Notes: generated by a model not told the origin, from the sequence alone. A stretch of DNA of 12,089 nt from Actinomycetota bacterium (GCA_005888335.1 VAWY01000044.1:3658-15746), one strand, 5' to 3'; positions 1-7,470 are shown, counted from the stretch's first letter. A program made the numbers and translations.

Positions 1-690
1 GACCTCGCGCGCGAGCCCGGGAGCGGTGAACTCGGCGCCGGCGATGGTCACCGCGCCGGCGAGGACGAGCGGCGCGAGCAGCGCGCCCGCGGGGATCCGC
101 AGCCGCGGCCCGGCCACCGCGCCGGCGACGGCGAGCGCCCCGGTCAGCGCCCAGCCGCCCGGCGTCCCGAGCAGCGCCGCACCGGGCACGTGGCCGGGGT
201 GCGCCCCGAACAGCAGGCCCGCGATCAGCGGCGTCAGCGCGACGATGACCAGGACGCGCAGGTACTGCATGAAGGCGACGAGCCGGTCGTCCGCCCCGAG
301 CTCGTCGCTCATGGCGACGATGCCCGACGCGCCGCCGGCGATCATCCCCAGCGAGGCCGTCGCCCGGTCGACCGGCGCCACGCGCGCGAGCACGACTCCG
401 GCCAGCGTCGTCACGCCGAGCGTCGCCACGCTGACGAGCGTGACCGCCAGCCAGTCGTCGGCGACGGCGACCAGCGTCGACGAGCGCAGGTAGGTCCCGA
501 GGACGACGCCTGTCACGGCCTGCGCGGCGGTGAAGCCCACGGCCGGCACCGTGACCGCCCCGGGTCGCCACAGCGCAGCTGCGACCCCGGCCACCAGCGC
601 CGCGAACAGGTACGAGGACGGCAGCCCCACCGCGCCGGCCGCCCAGCCGAGGGCGACGATGAACGCGGCGAGGACGAGGCGGGCGAGCAA
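1..690 (-). CDS. AbrB-family integral membrane protein, N-terminal part (cut by window edge)
   Basis: Read on the minus strand, this frame is open for 230 codons and leaves the left edge, so roughly the last third is missing if the protein has the usual ~350 residues. It is strongly hydrophobic with many predicted membrane helices. Family hallmarks visible are GLPSSYLFAALVAG (22-35), a helix with AQAVTGVVLGTYL (56-68), and a central block LGMIAGGASGIVAMSDELG (114-132) followed by MQYLRVLVIVALTPL (141-155). A repeat of the fold begins near 176-210 (TPGGWALTGALAVAGAVAGPRLRIPAGALL). This matches the AbrB/AmoA-like putative transporter family (PF05145), whose substrate is generally unknown. The start is uncertain: TTG at 690 gives a typical N-terminus and has a -10-like TAGATT 7 nt upstream; GTG at 729 would add 13 polar residues. 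The gene is divergent from hisIE and probably unrelated to tryptophan synthesis. Confidence 0.85.
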   Translation of the reverse strand, partial: MLARLVLAAFIVALGWAAGAVGLPSSYLFAALVAGVAAALWRPGAVTVPAVGFTAAQAVTGVVLGTYLRSSTLVAVADDWLAVTLVSVATLGVTTLAGVVLARVAPVDRATASLGMIAGGASGIVAMSDELGADDRLVAFMQYLRVLVIVALTPLIAGLLFGAHPGHVPGAALLGTPGGWALTGALAVAGAVAGPRLRIPAGALLAPLVLAGAVTIAGAEFTAPGLAREV

Positions 691-697
691 GCCTTCG

Positions 698-703
698 AAT
701 CTA
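698..703 (-). promoter_or_regulatory. Candidate -10 hexamer TAGATT for the AbrB-family gene
   Basis: On the minus strand TAGATT lies 7 nt before the TTG at 690, in the only AT-rich patch of the region (it overlaps the palindrome TCTAGA at 700-705). A start point 6-8 nt past a -10 would fall at or beside the TTG, implying a leaderless or nearly leaderless message. The possible ribosome site GAAGG is only one base from the TTG, too close to work well. No clear -35 element is seen. This is inference from spacing. Confidence 0.35.
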
Positions 704-725
704 GATAGCTGGTTCCACGACCCCC

Positions 726-769
726 GCACCCGGACCCATTGCGACGGCCTACGGCCGTGCTTCGGGTGC
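726..769. repeat. Nested inverted repeats, divergent intergenic region (left)
   Basis: An outer 7-bp pair GCACCCG (726-732) and CGGGTGC (763-769) encloses an inner 6-bp pair ACGGCC (744-749) and GGCCGT (753-758) with a TAC loop. A further small pair GCGCC/GGCGC follows at 774-778 and 783-787. The structure is bulged and not followed by a T-run on either strand. Role unknown; it may be a protein-binding site, a REP-like element or part of a leader. Confidence 0.4.
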
Positions 770-799
770 CCCCGCGCCTCGCGGCGCCGGATCGCCACC

Positions 800-841
800 C
801 GCCGGACCGGCCCGTGCCGCCGGCACTGTTCCGGTCCGGCG
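800..841. repeat. Strong nested hairpin upstream of hisIE
   Basis: The arms GCCGGACCGG (801-810) and CCGGTCCGGC (831-840) are perfect reverse complements, and C800/G841 can add an eleventh pair. Inside them a second perfect pair GTGCC (814-818) and GGCAC (822-826) closes on a 3-nt loop. The internal loop between the stems is ccc on one side and tgtt on the other, giving about 16 base pairs in all. It ends 85 nt before the hisIE ATG. There is no T-run after it on either strand, so it is not a standard intrinsic terminator. Attenuator, operator or REP-like element are all possible. Confidence 0.6.
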
Positions 842-908
842 TGCGGCGCCCGGCATCCGCGATCCACGGCCATCCGGGCACGGCGGCCGCGGAACCAGCC
901 ATCTGGGC

Positions 909-917
909 TGACACAAT
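909..917 (+). promoter_or_regulatory. Candidate extended -10 (TGACACAAT) for hisIE and the trp cluster
   Basis: TGACACAAT has the layout of an extended -10 (TG, one base, then CACAAT) and ends exactly 9 nt before the hisIE ATG. The same 9-mer with the same 9-nt spacing occurs before trpF. Transcription would start at or within a few bases of the ATG, giving a leaderless mRNA, a common arrangement in actinobacteria. No ribosome binding site stands in the 9-nt gap (CCCGAGGCC). No convincing -35 hexamer is visible 17 nt upstream. Confidence 0.45.
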
Positions 918-926
918 CCCGAGGCC

Positions 927-1535
927 ATGCTCGACCCGGCCGATGTCGCCTTCGACGAGCGCGGCCTCGTCCCGTGCGTGATCCAGGACTGGCGCTCGGG
1001 CGAGGTGCTCACGCTCGCCTACATGAACGCGGAGGCCCTGCGCCGCACGCAGGAGACCGGCGAGCTGCACCTCTACAGCCGCTCGCGGCAGGAGCTGTGG
1101 CACAAGGGGGCCACGTCGGGCAACACCCAGGCCGTCCAGGCGCTGCGCCTCGATTGCGACGGCGACGCGGTCCTCGCGCTCGTCGAGCCGGCCGGGCCTG
1201 CGTGCCACACCGGCGCGCGCACGTGCTTTCACCGCGGCAAGCTCGAGCCTCCGGCGCCGCACGAGGCGCTGCCCGCGCTCGAGCGGATCATCGGCGAGCG
1301 CGCGAGCGAGCGCCCCGACGGCTCGTACGTCGTCCGCCTCCTCGACGACCTCACGCTCAACGGCGCGAAGGTCGAGGAGGAGGCCGAGGAGGTCGCGCGC
1401 GCGGCCCGCGACGAGTCCGACGAGCGGCTCGACCAGGAAGCCGCCGACGTGCTCTTCCACCTGACCGTGCTGCTGCACGCCCGCGGCCGCGCGCTGGCCC
1501 AGGCCCAGGAGGTGCTGCTTGGCCGTCGCCGTTGA
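927..1535 (+). CDS. hisIE: HisIE, phosphoribosyl-AMP cyclohydrolase / phosphoribosyl-ATP pyrophosphatase
   Basis: This bifunctional enzyme covers the second and third steps of histidine synthesis: PR-ATP to PR-AMP, then ring opening of PR-AMP. Residues ~10-108 are the cyclohydrolase domain, with LTLAYMN (28-34), [18 protein letters not shown] (51-68), the metal-site DCDGD (76-80) and CHTG...TCF (93-101, Cys93 and Cys100). Residues ~114-202 are the MazG-like pyrophosphatase domain, with the acidic helix KVEEEAEE (148-155) and EAADVLFHL (171-179). At 202 residues it matches fused HisIE proteins. In many actinobacteria hisI beside trpE is a stand-alone cyclohydrolase and hisE sits with hisG, so the fusion is notable here. 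It is the first gene of the cluster, and its last 17 nt overlap trpE. Confidence 0.94.
   Translation: MLDPADVAFDERGLVPCVIQDWRSGEVLTLAYMNAEALRRTQETGELHLYSRSRQELWHKGATSGNTQAVQALRLDCDGDAVLALVEPAGPACHTGARTCFHRGKLEPPAPHEALPALERIIGERASERPDGSYVVRLLDDLTLNGAKVEEEAEEVARAARDESDERLDQEAADVLFHLTVLLHARGRALAQAQEVLLGRRR
1507..1512 (+). promoter_or_regulatory. Strong ribosome binding site fixing the TTG start of trpE
   Basis: AGGAGG (followed by TG) lies inside the 3' end of hisIE and ends 6 nt before the TTG at 1519. It is one of only two near-consensus Shine-Dalgarno sites seen in the window, and it decides the TTG start over later GTG codons. Confidence 0.75.
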
Positions 1536-3018
1536 CGCGGTGCCGGTCGCCCCCGACCTGGCCACCGTGCGTGCCCTCGCCCGCGAGCACGGCCTCGTGC
1601 CGGTCTGTCACACCTTCATCGCCGACTGCGAGACGCCGGTCAGCGCGTTCCTGAAGCTGCGCGCGCTCGAGCCCGGCCAGCCCGCGTTCCTGCTCGAGTC
1701 CGCCGAGCAGGGCCAGCGCGTCGGCCGGTGGTCGTTCATCGGCTGGCGGCCCCGCGAGGTCGTCCGCTGGTCGCTGGACGAGCCCGGCGAGCCGTACGCG
1801 ATCGCGGCCGCCGCCGTCGAGCGCTCGCGCCAGACGCCTCTGCCCGGCCTGCCGCCGTTCGCGGGGGGCGCGGTCGGCTTCTTCGGCTACGACCTCGTCC
1901 GCACCGTCGAGCCGCTCGGCGAGCCCAACCCCGACGTCCTCGGCCTGCCCGACATGGCGCTGATGCTGTCCGACGTCATCGTCGCCTTCGACCACCTCAA
2001 GCACCGCGTGACGATCCTTGCCAACGTCTCGGGCGACGACGGGCACCTCGGCGAGCGAAGCGAGCCAGGTCGGATCGAGCGCTCGTACGCCGCCGCCGCG
2101 CAGCAGATCGCCGAGGTCCGCGGCGCGCTGGCCGGCCCGGTGCCGCCGACGCCGCTGCACGCGGCGCGCCCCGAGCCCGAGTTCACGCCCAACATGCCGC
2201 GCGAGCGCTTCGAGGCGATGGTCGCCCGCATCGTCGAGTACGTGCACGCCGGCGACGCCTTCCAGGTCGTCCCGTCCCAGCGCTGGAGCGCGCCGGTCGA
2301 GGTCGAGGCGTTCTCGATCTACCGCGGCCTGCGCGCGGTCAACCCGTCGCCCTACATGTACTTCCTGGACTTCGGCGACTTCCAGGTCGCCGGCGCGAGC
2401 CCCGAGCCGCTGCTCACCGTCACCGGCCGGCGCGTGTCGACGCGGCCGATCGCCGGCACGCGCCCGCGCGGCAAGGACCTCGCCGGCGACGAGCGGATCG
2501 CGGCCGAGCTGCTCGCCGACGAGAAGGAGCGCGCCGAGCACGTGATGCTCGTCGATCTCGGGCGCAACGACCTGGGGCGCGTGTGCGAGTACGGCAGCGT
2601 CGCGGTCGACGACTTCATGATCGTCGAGACCTATTCCACGGTCATGCACATCGTCTCGAGCGTCAGCGGCACCCTGCGCGAGGGCGTCGGCGCGATGGAC
2701 GCGCTGCGCTCGGTGCTGCCGGCCGGCACGCTGTCGGGCGCGCCCAAGGTGCGCGCGATGCAGATCATCGACGAGCTCGAGCCGGTCAAGCGCGGCGGCT
2801 ACGGCGGCGCGATCGGCTACCTGAGCTACACCGGCGACCTCGACACGTGCATCCACATCCGCACCGTGGTCGTCAAGGACGGCGTCGCACACGTTCAGGC
2901 GGGCGGCGGGACCGTGGCCGACGCGAAGCCCGCCTACGAGTACGACGAGTCCGTGGCCAAGTCGCGCGCCGTGCGCGAGGCGGTCGCCCTGGCCTGCGAG
3001 CAGCCGGACTGGCCGTAG
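1519..3018 (+). CDS. trpE: TrpE, anthranilate synthase component I
   Basis: With TrpG it converts chorismate plus glutamine to anthranilate, the committed step of tryptophan synthesis. The 499 residues match the family. An N-terminal regulatory domain carries LLES (58-61), the element known to bind feedback tryptophan, so allosteric inhibition is likely. The chorismate-binding domain (~225-490) has [11 protein letters not shown] (310-320), [18 protein letters not shown] (334-351), [11 protein letters not shown] (400-410) and GGYGGAIGY (426-434). The start is TTG, chosen because AGGAGG precedes it by 6 nt; it overlaps hisIE by 17 nt. Residues 175-188 ([14 protein letters not shown]) in the linker between domains look unusually charged and are encoded by a short direct repeat. 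PabB or another chorismate enzyme is less likely given trpG, trpD and trpC next door. Confidence 0.96.
   Translation: MAVAVDAVPVAPDLATVRALAREHGLVPVCHTFIADCETPVSAFLKLRALEPGQPAFLLESAEQGQRVGRWSFIGWRPREVVRWSLDEPGEPYAIAAAAVERSRQTPLPGLPPFAGGAVGFFGYDLVRTVEPLGEPNPDVLGLPDMALMLSDVIVAFDHLKHRVTILANVSGDDGHLGERSEPGRIERSYAAAAQQIAEVRGALAGPVPPTPLHAARPEPEFTPNMPRERFEAMVARIVEYVHAGDAFQVVPSQRWSAPVEVEAFSIYRGLRAVNPSPYMYFLDFGDFQVAGASPEPLLTVTGRRVSTRPIAGTRPRGKDLAGDERIAAELLADEKERAEHVMLVDLGRNDLGRVCEYGSVAVDDFMIVETYSTVMHIVSSVSGTLREGVGAMDALRSVLPAGTLSGAPKVRAMQIIDELEPVKRGGYGGAIGYLSYTGDLDTCIHIRTVVVKDGVAHVQAGGGTVADAKPAYEYDESVAKSRAVREAVALACEQPDWP
2051..2065 (+). repeat. Short direct repeat GCGAGC-GAA-GCGAGC inside trpE
   Basis: Two copies of GCGAGC separated by GAA lie in frame in the linker between the two TrpE domains and encode Gly-Glu-Arg-Ser-Glu within the charged GERSEPGR stretch. 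It may be a small interspersed repeat tolerated in a flexible linker, or simply GC-rich coding sequence. Seen directly; meaning unknown. Confidence 0.3.
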
Positions 3019-3020
3019 CG

Positions 3021-3584
3021 ATGAAGGTCCTCGTCATCGACAACTACGACTCTTTCACCTACAACCTCGTCCAGTACCTCGGCGAGCTGGGCTGCGAGCT
3101 CGACGTCGTGCGCAACGACCGCGCGACGGTCGACGACCTGCTCGCCCGGCGGCCCGACCGCGTCGTCGTCTCGCCCGGGCCGTGCACGCCCAACGAGGCG
3201 GGCATCAGCCTCGAGGTCGTCCGGCGGTTTCCCGAGGCGGGCGTGCCGACGCTCGGCGTGTGCCTCGGCCACCAGTCGCTGGCGCAGGCCTTCGGCGGGC
3301 GAGTCGTGCGCGCGACGCCGGTGCACGGCAAGACGACGACGATCGATCACGACGGGCGCACGGTGTTCCGCGACGTGCCCGCGCCGCTGACCGTGGGGCG
3401 CTACCACTCGCTCGTCGTCGAGGAGCGCACGCTGCCGCCGGTGTTCGAGATCAGCGCTCGCGGCGGCGGCGTGGTGATGGCGATCCGCCACCGCGAGCTG
3501 CCCGCCGAGGGCGTGCAGTTCCACCCCGAGTCCGTGCTGACCGACGAGGGCCGGCGACTGCTGGCGAACTTCCTCGATGGGTGA
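3021..3584 (+). CDS. trpG: TrpG, anthranilate synthase glutamine amidotransferase
   Basis: This class I glutamine amidotransferase releases ammonia from glutamine and passes it to TrpE. The 187 residues are the usual length. Seen are the N-terminal [17 protein letters not shown] (6-22), the oxyanion region [11 protein letters not shown] (51-61), the nucleophile elbow GVCLGHQ with Cys81, PVHGKTT (100-106), and the rest of the triad in FHPES (His168, Glu170). The ATG start follows the trpE stop by 2 nt, so the subunits are probably translated as a coupled pair. In organisms with a single copy this subunit often also serves PabB in folate synthesis; the sequence alone cannot settle that. The 3' end overlaps the GNAT gene by 8 nt. 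Confidence 0.95.
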   Translation: MKVLVIDNYDSFTYNLVQYLGELGCELDVVRNDRATVDDLLARRPDRVVVSPGPCTPNEAGISLEVVRRFPEAGVPTLGVCLGHQSLAQAFGGRVVRATPVHGKTTTIDHDGRTVFRDVPAPLTVGRYHSLVVEERTLPPVFEISARGGGVVMAIRHRELPAEGVQFHPESVLTDEGRRLLANFLDG

Positions 3585-4353
3585 GGGCAGCGCGGTCCCG
3601 CTGCTCGAGCGCGCCGAGCGCGACGCGCTCGAGGACCTCTACCGCGCCGCGCCACCGGACCGCGCCGCGGGCGCCGAACGCATCGGCGGCGCCACCGTCC
3701 TGCTCGCGCCCGGGCTGCCCGCGTTCTTCAACCGCGCGTTCGCCTTCGGCATCGACGAGCCGGTGAGCGAGGACGGCATCGATGCGATCCTCGCCGCGCT
3801 GCGCCCGGCCTCGGCCTTCTATGTGCAGCCGCCGCCCGGGGCGAGCGAGATCGAGGGGTGGCTGGCCGCCCGCGGCCTGAAGACGGAGTGGACGTGGGCG
3901 AAGGTCATGCGCGGCACCGAGCCGCCGCCCGAGATCCCGACCAACCTCGAGATCCGCGAGCTCGCAGAGGATGAGGCCGACCGCTTCGGCGCCGTGGTCG
4001 CCACGGCGTTCGGCCTGCCCGACGTGCTGGCGCCCTGGTGCGCGGCGCTCCTCGGCCGCCCGGGCTGGCGCGCCTACGGGGCCTTCGACCACGACGCCCT
4101 CGTGGCCGCCGGCGCGCTCTACGTCGAGGGCGACGTCGGCTGGCTCGGGATGGCGGGGACGCTGCCCTTCCATCGCCGCCGCGGCGCGCAGGGCGCGCTG
4201 ATGACGCGGCGCATCGCCGACGCGATCGCGCTCGGCTGCACGGCGATCGCGACCGAGACGGGCATCCTGCCCGACCGCCCGAACCCCTCGCTGGACAACA
4301 TGCTGCGCTGCGGCTTCGCCATCGCGTACGAGCGACCCGTCTGGGCGAAGTAG
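3577..4353 (+). CDS. GNAT-family N-acetyltransferase inserted between trpG and trpD
   Basis: The protein has 258 residues, about two GNAT-like units. The C-terminal half (~123-258) is a recognisable acetyltransferase domain: a beta strand [10 protein letters not shown] (187-196), then the acetyl-CoA pyrophosphate loop RRRGAQGAL (200-208), a following helix and a closing strand AIATETG (223-229), with [16 protein letters not shown] (241-256) at the end as is typical of the fold. The N-terminal half (FNRAFAFG 51-58, [10 protein letters not shown] 81-90) resembles the degenerate first domain of tandem GNAT proteins. The ATG overlaps the trpG stop by 8 nt, which argues for cotranslation with trpG. 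The substrate is unknown; a link to tryptophan intermediates is only suggested by position. Fold fairly sure, function not. Confidence 0.82.
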   Translation: MGEGSAVPLLERAERDALEDLYRAAPPDRAAGAERIGGATVLLAPGLPAFFNRAFAFGIDEPVSEDGIDAILAALRPASAFYVQPPPGASEIEGWLAARGLKTEWTWAKVMRGTEPPPEIPTNLEIRELAEDEADRFGAVVATAFGLPDVLAPWCAALLGRPGWRAYGAFDHDALVAAGALYVEGDVGWLGMAGTLPFHRRRGAQGALMTRRIADAIALGCTAIATETGILPDRPNPSLDNMLRCGFAIAYERPVWAK

Positions 4354-4356
4354 CCT
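4351..4356 (+). promoter_or_regulatory. Possible -10 (TAGCCT) before trpD
   Basis: TAGCCT fits the loose TANNNT pattern of actinobacterial -10 boxes and lies 10 nt before the GTG of trpD. The TAG is also the stop codon of the GNAT gene, so chance is a real explanation. There is no Shine-Dalgarno in the gap (CTCTGCGCCC). Confidence 0.2.
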
Positions 4357-4366
4357 CTCTGCGCCC

Positions 4367-5431
4367 GTGCCCGACCCGCTGCTGACGAAGGCGATCGACG
4401 CGCTGTCCTCCGGCCGCTCGCTGTCCGCCGACGAAGCCGCCGAGGTGCTCGAGGTGATCATGGCCGGCGAGGCCAGCGAGGTGCAGATCGCCGGCTTCCT
4501 CATCGCCCTGCGGGCCAAGGGCGAGACCGAGGACGAGCTGGCCGGGCTGGCGCGCACGATGCGCGCGCTGGCCGCGCGCGTGGAGTGCGGCCGCGACGAC
4601 CTGCTCGACACGGCCGGCACCGGCGGCGGGCGCCCGACCTTCAACGTGTCGACCACCGCGGCGCTCATCGCCGCCGGCGCCGGGTGTGCCGTGGCCAAGC
4701 ACGGGAACCGCAGCGCGACCGGGCTGAGCGGGAGCGCCGACGTCCTCGAGGCGCTCGGTGCGCGGATCGACCTGGGGCCCGAGGCGGTGGCCGAGTGCAT
4801 CCGCGGCGCCGGCTTCGGCTTCATGTTCGCCCCCGCGCACCACCAGGCCACGCGGTTCGTCGTGCCGGTGCGCAAGGAGCTCGCCGTGCGCACGATCTTC
4901 AACTTCCTCGGCCCGTTGACCAACCCCGCCGGGGCGCGCCGCCAGCTCATCGGCGTCTCGGACCCGGCGATGCTCGAGCGGATCGCGGGCGCGCTCGCGC
5001 GACTGGGCGTCGACCGGGCGTTGGTAGTGTCCAGCGAGGATGGCCTGGACGAGATGAGCACGTCCGGCGCGACGCGCGTGGTCGAGGTGCAGGGAGACGA
5101 CGTCCGGGGCTACACGGTCCAGCCGGGCGACGTGGGCCTGCCCACCAGCCCGCCCGAGGCCGTCGCCGGCGGCACGCCGGAGCGCAACGCCGCCACGACG
5201 CGGGCGATCCTCGGCGGGGACCCCGGGCCGGAGCGCGACCTCGCGCTGATCAATGCCGGCGCGGCGATCTACGCGGCCGGCCGCGCGGGCTCGATCGCCG
5301 AGGGGGTCGAGGTCGGGGCGCGGGCGGTCGACGACGGGTCGGCCCAGAACGCACTCGACCGCTACCTCGCGCTGAGCACGCGGTTGGCCGCCGGGCACCA
5401 CGCAACAGCGGGAGGTCCTGCGCCCCGCTGA
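4367..5431 (+). CDS. trpD: TrpD, anthranilate phosphoribosyltransferase
   Basis: It transfers phosphoribosyl from PRPP to anthranilate. The 354 residues are the normal length, with a helical N-terminal domain (1-~72) and a catalytic domain carrying the PRPP loop DTAGTGGG (81-88), FNVSTTAAL (92-100), KHGNRS (111-116), the anthranilate-site region GFGFMFAPAHH (149-159), RTIFNFLGPLTNPA (175-188) and the metal-binding GLDEMSTSG (226-234, Asp228/Glu229). The GTG start is 13 nt after the GNAT stop and gives the expected MPDPLLTKAIDAL N-terminus. It lacks a ribosome binding site. The last dozen residues (GHHATAGGPAPR) are a non-conserved tail. No fusion to trpG, unlike enterobacteria. Confidence 0.96.
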   Translation: MPDPLLTKAIDALSSGRSLSADEAAEVLEVIMAGEASEVQIAGFLIALRAKGETEDELAGLARTMRALAARVECGRDDLLDTAGTGGGRPTFNVSTTAALIAAGAGCAVAKHGNRSATGLSGSADVLEALGARIDLGPEAVAECIRGAGFGFMFAPAHHQATRFVVPVRKELAVRTIFNFLGPLTNPAGARRQLIGVSDPAMLERIAGALARLGVDRALVVSSEDGLDEMSTSGATRVVEVQGDDVRGYTVQPGDVGLPTSPPEAVAGGTPERNAATTRAILGGDPGPERDLALINAGAAIYAAGRAGSIAEGVEVGARAVDDGSAQNALDRYLALSTRLAAGHHATAGGPAPR

Positions 5432-5445
5432 CGGGCGTGGTCCGC

Positions 5446-6246
5446 ATGAACGTCCTCGAGCGCATCCTCGACGACACGCGCGAGGACCTCGCGCGCCGCC
5501 GCCGCGAGGTGCCGCTGGCCAACCTCGAGCGGGCGGTCGCCGCGCGCGGCGACGAGCGCCCGTTCTCGGAGGCGCTCGCGCGGCCGGGCGTGTCGATCAT
5601 CGCCGAGTACAAGCGCCGCTCGCCGTCGGCCGGGATGATCCGCGAGGGCGCGACGGTCACCGACGTCGTCTGCGCCTACGAGCGCGGCGGCGCCGCCGCC
5701 CTGTCGATCCTCACCGAGCCGCGCCACTTCGGGGGCGCGCTCGACGACCTGCGCGAGGCTCGCGCCACGACGGCGCTGCCGATCCTGCGCAAGGACTTCG
5801 TCGTCGATCCGTACCAGCTCTACGAGTCGGCGGCCGCCGGCGCCGACGCCGTGCTGCTCATCGTGGCCGCGCTCGAGCCGCGCGAGCTCGCGCGCCTCTA
5901 CGAGGAGGCGCGGGCGATCGACCTCGACGTCCTCGTCGAGGTCCACAACGAGCCCGAGCTCGAGGCGGCGCTGGAGGTCGACGCCGACAACATCGGGATC
6001 AACAACCGCGACCTCACCGACTTCAGCATCGACTTCGAGCGCACCTTCGACCTGCTCTCCGATGTCCCCGCGGGCAAGACCGTGGTGTCGGAGTCCGGGA
6101 TCGAGAGCCGCGACCAGGTCGACGAGCTCGAGCGCGTCGGCGTCGACGCGGTCCTGATCGGCGAGCTGCTCATGCGCGCGCCCGACCCCGAGGAGGCGCT
6201 GCGCGCGCTGCGACCGCCCTTCAGCGAGGGTGTAGGCCCGCTTTAG
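5446..6246 (+). CDS. trpC: TrpC, indole-3-glycerol phosphate synthase
   Basis: It closes the indole ring by decarboxylating CdRP. The 266-residue TIM barrel has the family landmarks: VLERILDDTREDLARRR (3-19), IIAEYKRRSPSAG (51-63; Glu54 and catalytic Lys56), SILTEPRHFGG (87-97), ILRKDFVVDPYQ (113-124; catalytic Lys116), LVEVHNE (163-169; Glu165), IGINNRDL (183-190; Asn186) and SESGI (215-219; Ser217). All catalytic positions known from the archaeal enzyme are present. The ATG at 5446 is 14 nt past the trpD stop; an in-frame GTG at 5437 is an alternative. GGAGG at 5411-5415 is too far away to serve it, so translation may depend on coupling to trpD. A monofunctional TrpC, not the TrpC-TrpF fusion. 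Confidence 0.96.
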   Translation: MNVLERILDDTREDLARRRREVPLANLERAVAARGDERPFSEALARPGVSIIAEYKRRSPSAGMIREGATVTDVVCAYERGGAAALSILTEPRHFGGALDDLREARATTALPILRKDFVVDPYQLYESAAAGADAVLLIVAALEPRELARLYEEARAIDLDVLVEVHNEPELEAALEVDADNIGINNRDLTDFSIDFERTFDLLSDVPAGKTVVSESGIESRDQVDELERVGVDAVLIGELLMRAPDPEEALRALRPPFSEGVGPL

Positions 6247-6279
6247 CTCTTCTTCGGGCGTGGCGGGCACAGTCTCGGC

Positions 6280-7470
6280 ATGCGACAGATCCGCCTCCCT
6301 CTCTTCTCCGGCCTGCTAGGCGGCGGCATCGTCGCGGTTGCCCTCCTCGCCCTCGGCGTGGGCGGGACCGACAAGACGACGACCGTGGTCCAGCAGGCCC
6401 CGATCGCCGCCTCGCCCGCCGCGTCTCGCGGTGAGGGCAGGGGGCTCACCCCGGCCGACATCTACCGGCGCGACGCCCCCGGCGTCGCGTTCGTGCGCGC
6501 GCAGATCGTCCAGCGCAGCCAGTCGCCGTTCGACCTGTTCCCGACCGAGCAGCGCGGCGAGGCCACCGGCTCGGGCTTCGTCATCGACAAGAGCGGCGAC
6601 ATCCTCACCAACGCCCACGTCGTCGAGGGCGCGGTCAAGGTCACCGTCCAGTTCTCGGACTCCAAGACGGTCGACGCGAAGATCATCGGCCGCGACACGT
6701 CGACCGACCTCGCCCTGCTCAAGGTCGCCACCGACGGGCTGACGCTGCGCCCGCTCCAGCTCGGCTCCGCCAAGGACGTCCATGTCGGCGACCCGGCGAT
6801 CGCGATCGGCAACCCGTTCGGGCTGAGCCGCACGCTGACGACCGGCGTCATCTCGGCCAAGCAGCGCCAGATCCAGGCGCCCAACGGCTTCCGCATCGAC
6901 AACGTGCTTCAGACCGACGCCCCGATCAACCCCGGCAACTCGGGCGGCCCGCTGCTCGACGCGACCGGGAGGGTGATCGGCATCAACTCGCAGATCGAGA
7001 CCGGCGGCAGCGGCAACGGCAACGTCGGGATCGGGTTCGCCGTCCCGATCGACACCGCGCGCCAGGTCCTGCCCCAGCTCAAGGAGAACGGGCGCGTGGA
7101 GCGCGCCTGGCTCGGCGTGAGCTCGCTGACCATCGACCGCTCGCTGCGGGCGCTCGACCTGCCCGTCGACCACGGCGCGCTGGTGCAGAGCGTCCAGCGC
7201 GGCTCGCCGGCCGACAAGGCGAAGATCAAGGGCGGCGACATCGAGGCGCAGCTGAGCAACGGCACGCCCGTCCAGATCGGCGGCGACATCATCACCAAGG
7301 TCGACGGCAAGGACGTGGCGACGTCGGACGACCTGGCCACGGCGGTGGAGAACCACAAGCCAGGCGACCAGGTGACGCTCGAGGTCCTCAGCGGCAAGTC
7401 CAAGCGCGACGTCAAGGTCACGCTGGGCAAGCGGCCCGCCTCGCTCGACCAGACCGTTCCGGGCGGTTGA
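6280..7470 (+). CDS. HtrA/DegP-like trypsin-type serine protease with PDZ domain
   Basis: The 396 residues show a short N-terminus, one membrane helix (~8-28) and a Thr/Ala-rich linker, then a trypsin-like domain with the full triad: His113 in TNAHVV, Asp143 in TDLALL and Ser221 in GNSGGPLL. IGNPFGLSRTLTTGVIS (176-192) is typical HtrA. A single PDZ domain spans about 275-385 (WLGV 277-280, GGDIITKVDGK 334-344, PGDQVTLEV 361-369). It is probably anchored with the protease outside the membrane and degrades or senses misfolded envelope proteins. It sits between trpC (33-nt gap) and trpF (15-nt gap). The only -10-like element seen is CACAGT at 6268-6273, 6 nt before the ATG. Why it belongs to a trp operon is unclear. 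Confidence 0.93.
   Translation: MRQIRLPLFSGLLGGGIVAVALLALGVGGTDKTTTVVQQAPIAASPAASRGEGRGLTPADIYRRDAPGVAFVRAQIVQRSQSPFDLFPTEQRGEATGSGFVIDKSGDILTNAHVVEGAVKVTVQFSDSKTVDAKIIGRDTSTDLALLKVATDGLTLRPLQLGSAKDVHVGDPAIAIGNPFGLSRTLTTGVISAKQRQIQAPNGFRIDNVLQTDAPINPGNSGGPLLDATGRVIGINSQIETGGSGNGNVGIGFAVPIDTARQVLPQLKENGRVERAWLGVSSLTIDRSLRALDLPVDHGALVQSVQRGSPADKAKIKGGDIEAQLSNGTPVQIGGDIITKVDGKDVATSDDLATAVENHKPGDQVTLEVLSGKSKRDVKVTLGKRPASLDQTVPGG

Noticed and set aside
26..708. Plus-strand open frames over the left edge
   Set aside because: They are Arg/Ala/Ser/Thr-rich without motifs. The minus strand encodes a coherent AbrB-family membrane protein over the same bases.
739..981. Possible leader peptide upstream of and overlapping hisIE
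   Set aside because: It has only one Trp codon, no ribosome site and runs through the hisIE start in another frame, so it does not look like a trp attenuator peptide.
1357..2892. Very long open frame antisense to trpE (and similar antisense frames over trpD, htrA and trpB)
   Set aside because: High third-position GC removes stop codons in the other frames. The translations are Arg/Ala/Asp-rich with no family motifs, while the sense strand encodes intact enzymes.
3604..3633. Perfect 10-bp inverted repeat CTCGAGCGCG / CGCGCTCGAG with a 10-nt loop near the GNAT start
   Set aside because: It comes from two Leu-Glu codon pairs (CTCGAG is itself palindromic) in a GC-rich coding stretch and sits inside the gene, so coding explains it well enough.
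4585..5445. Open frame upstream of trpC inside trpD
   Set aside because: The translation is low-complexity Arg-rich until the ATG at 5446, where the normal TrpC N-terminus begins.
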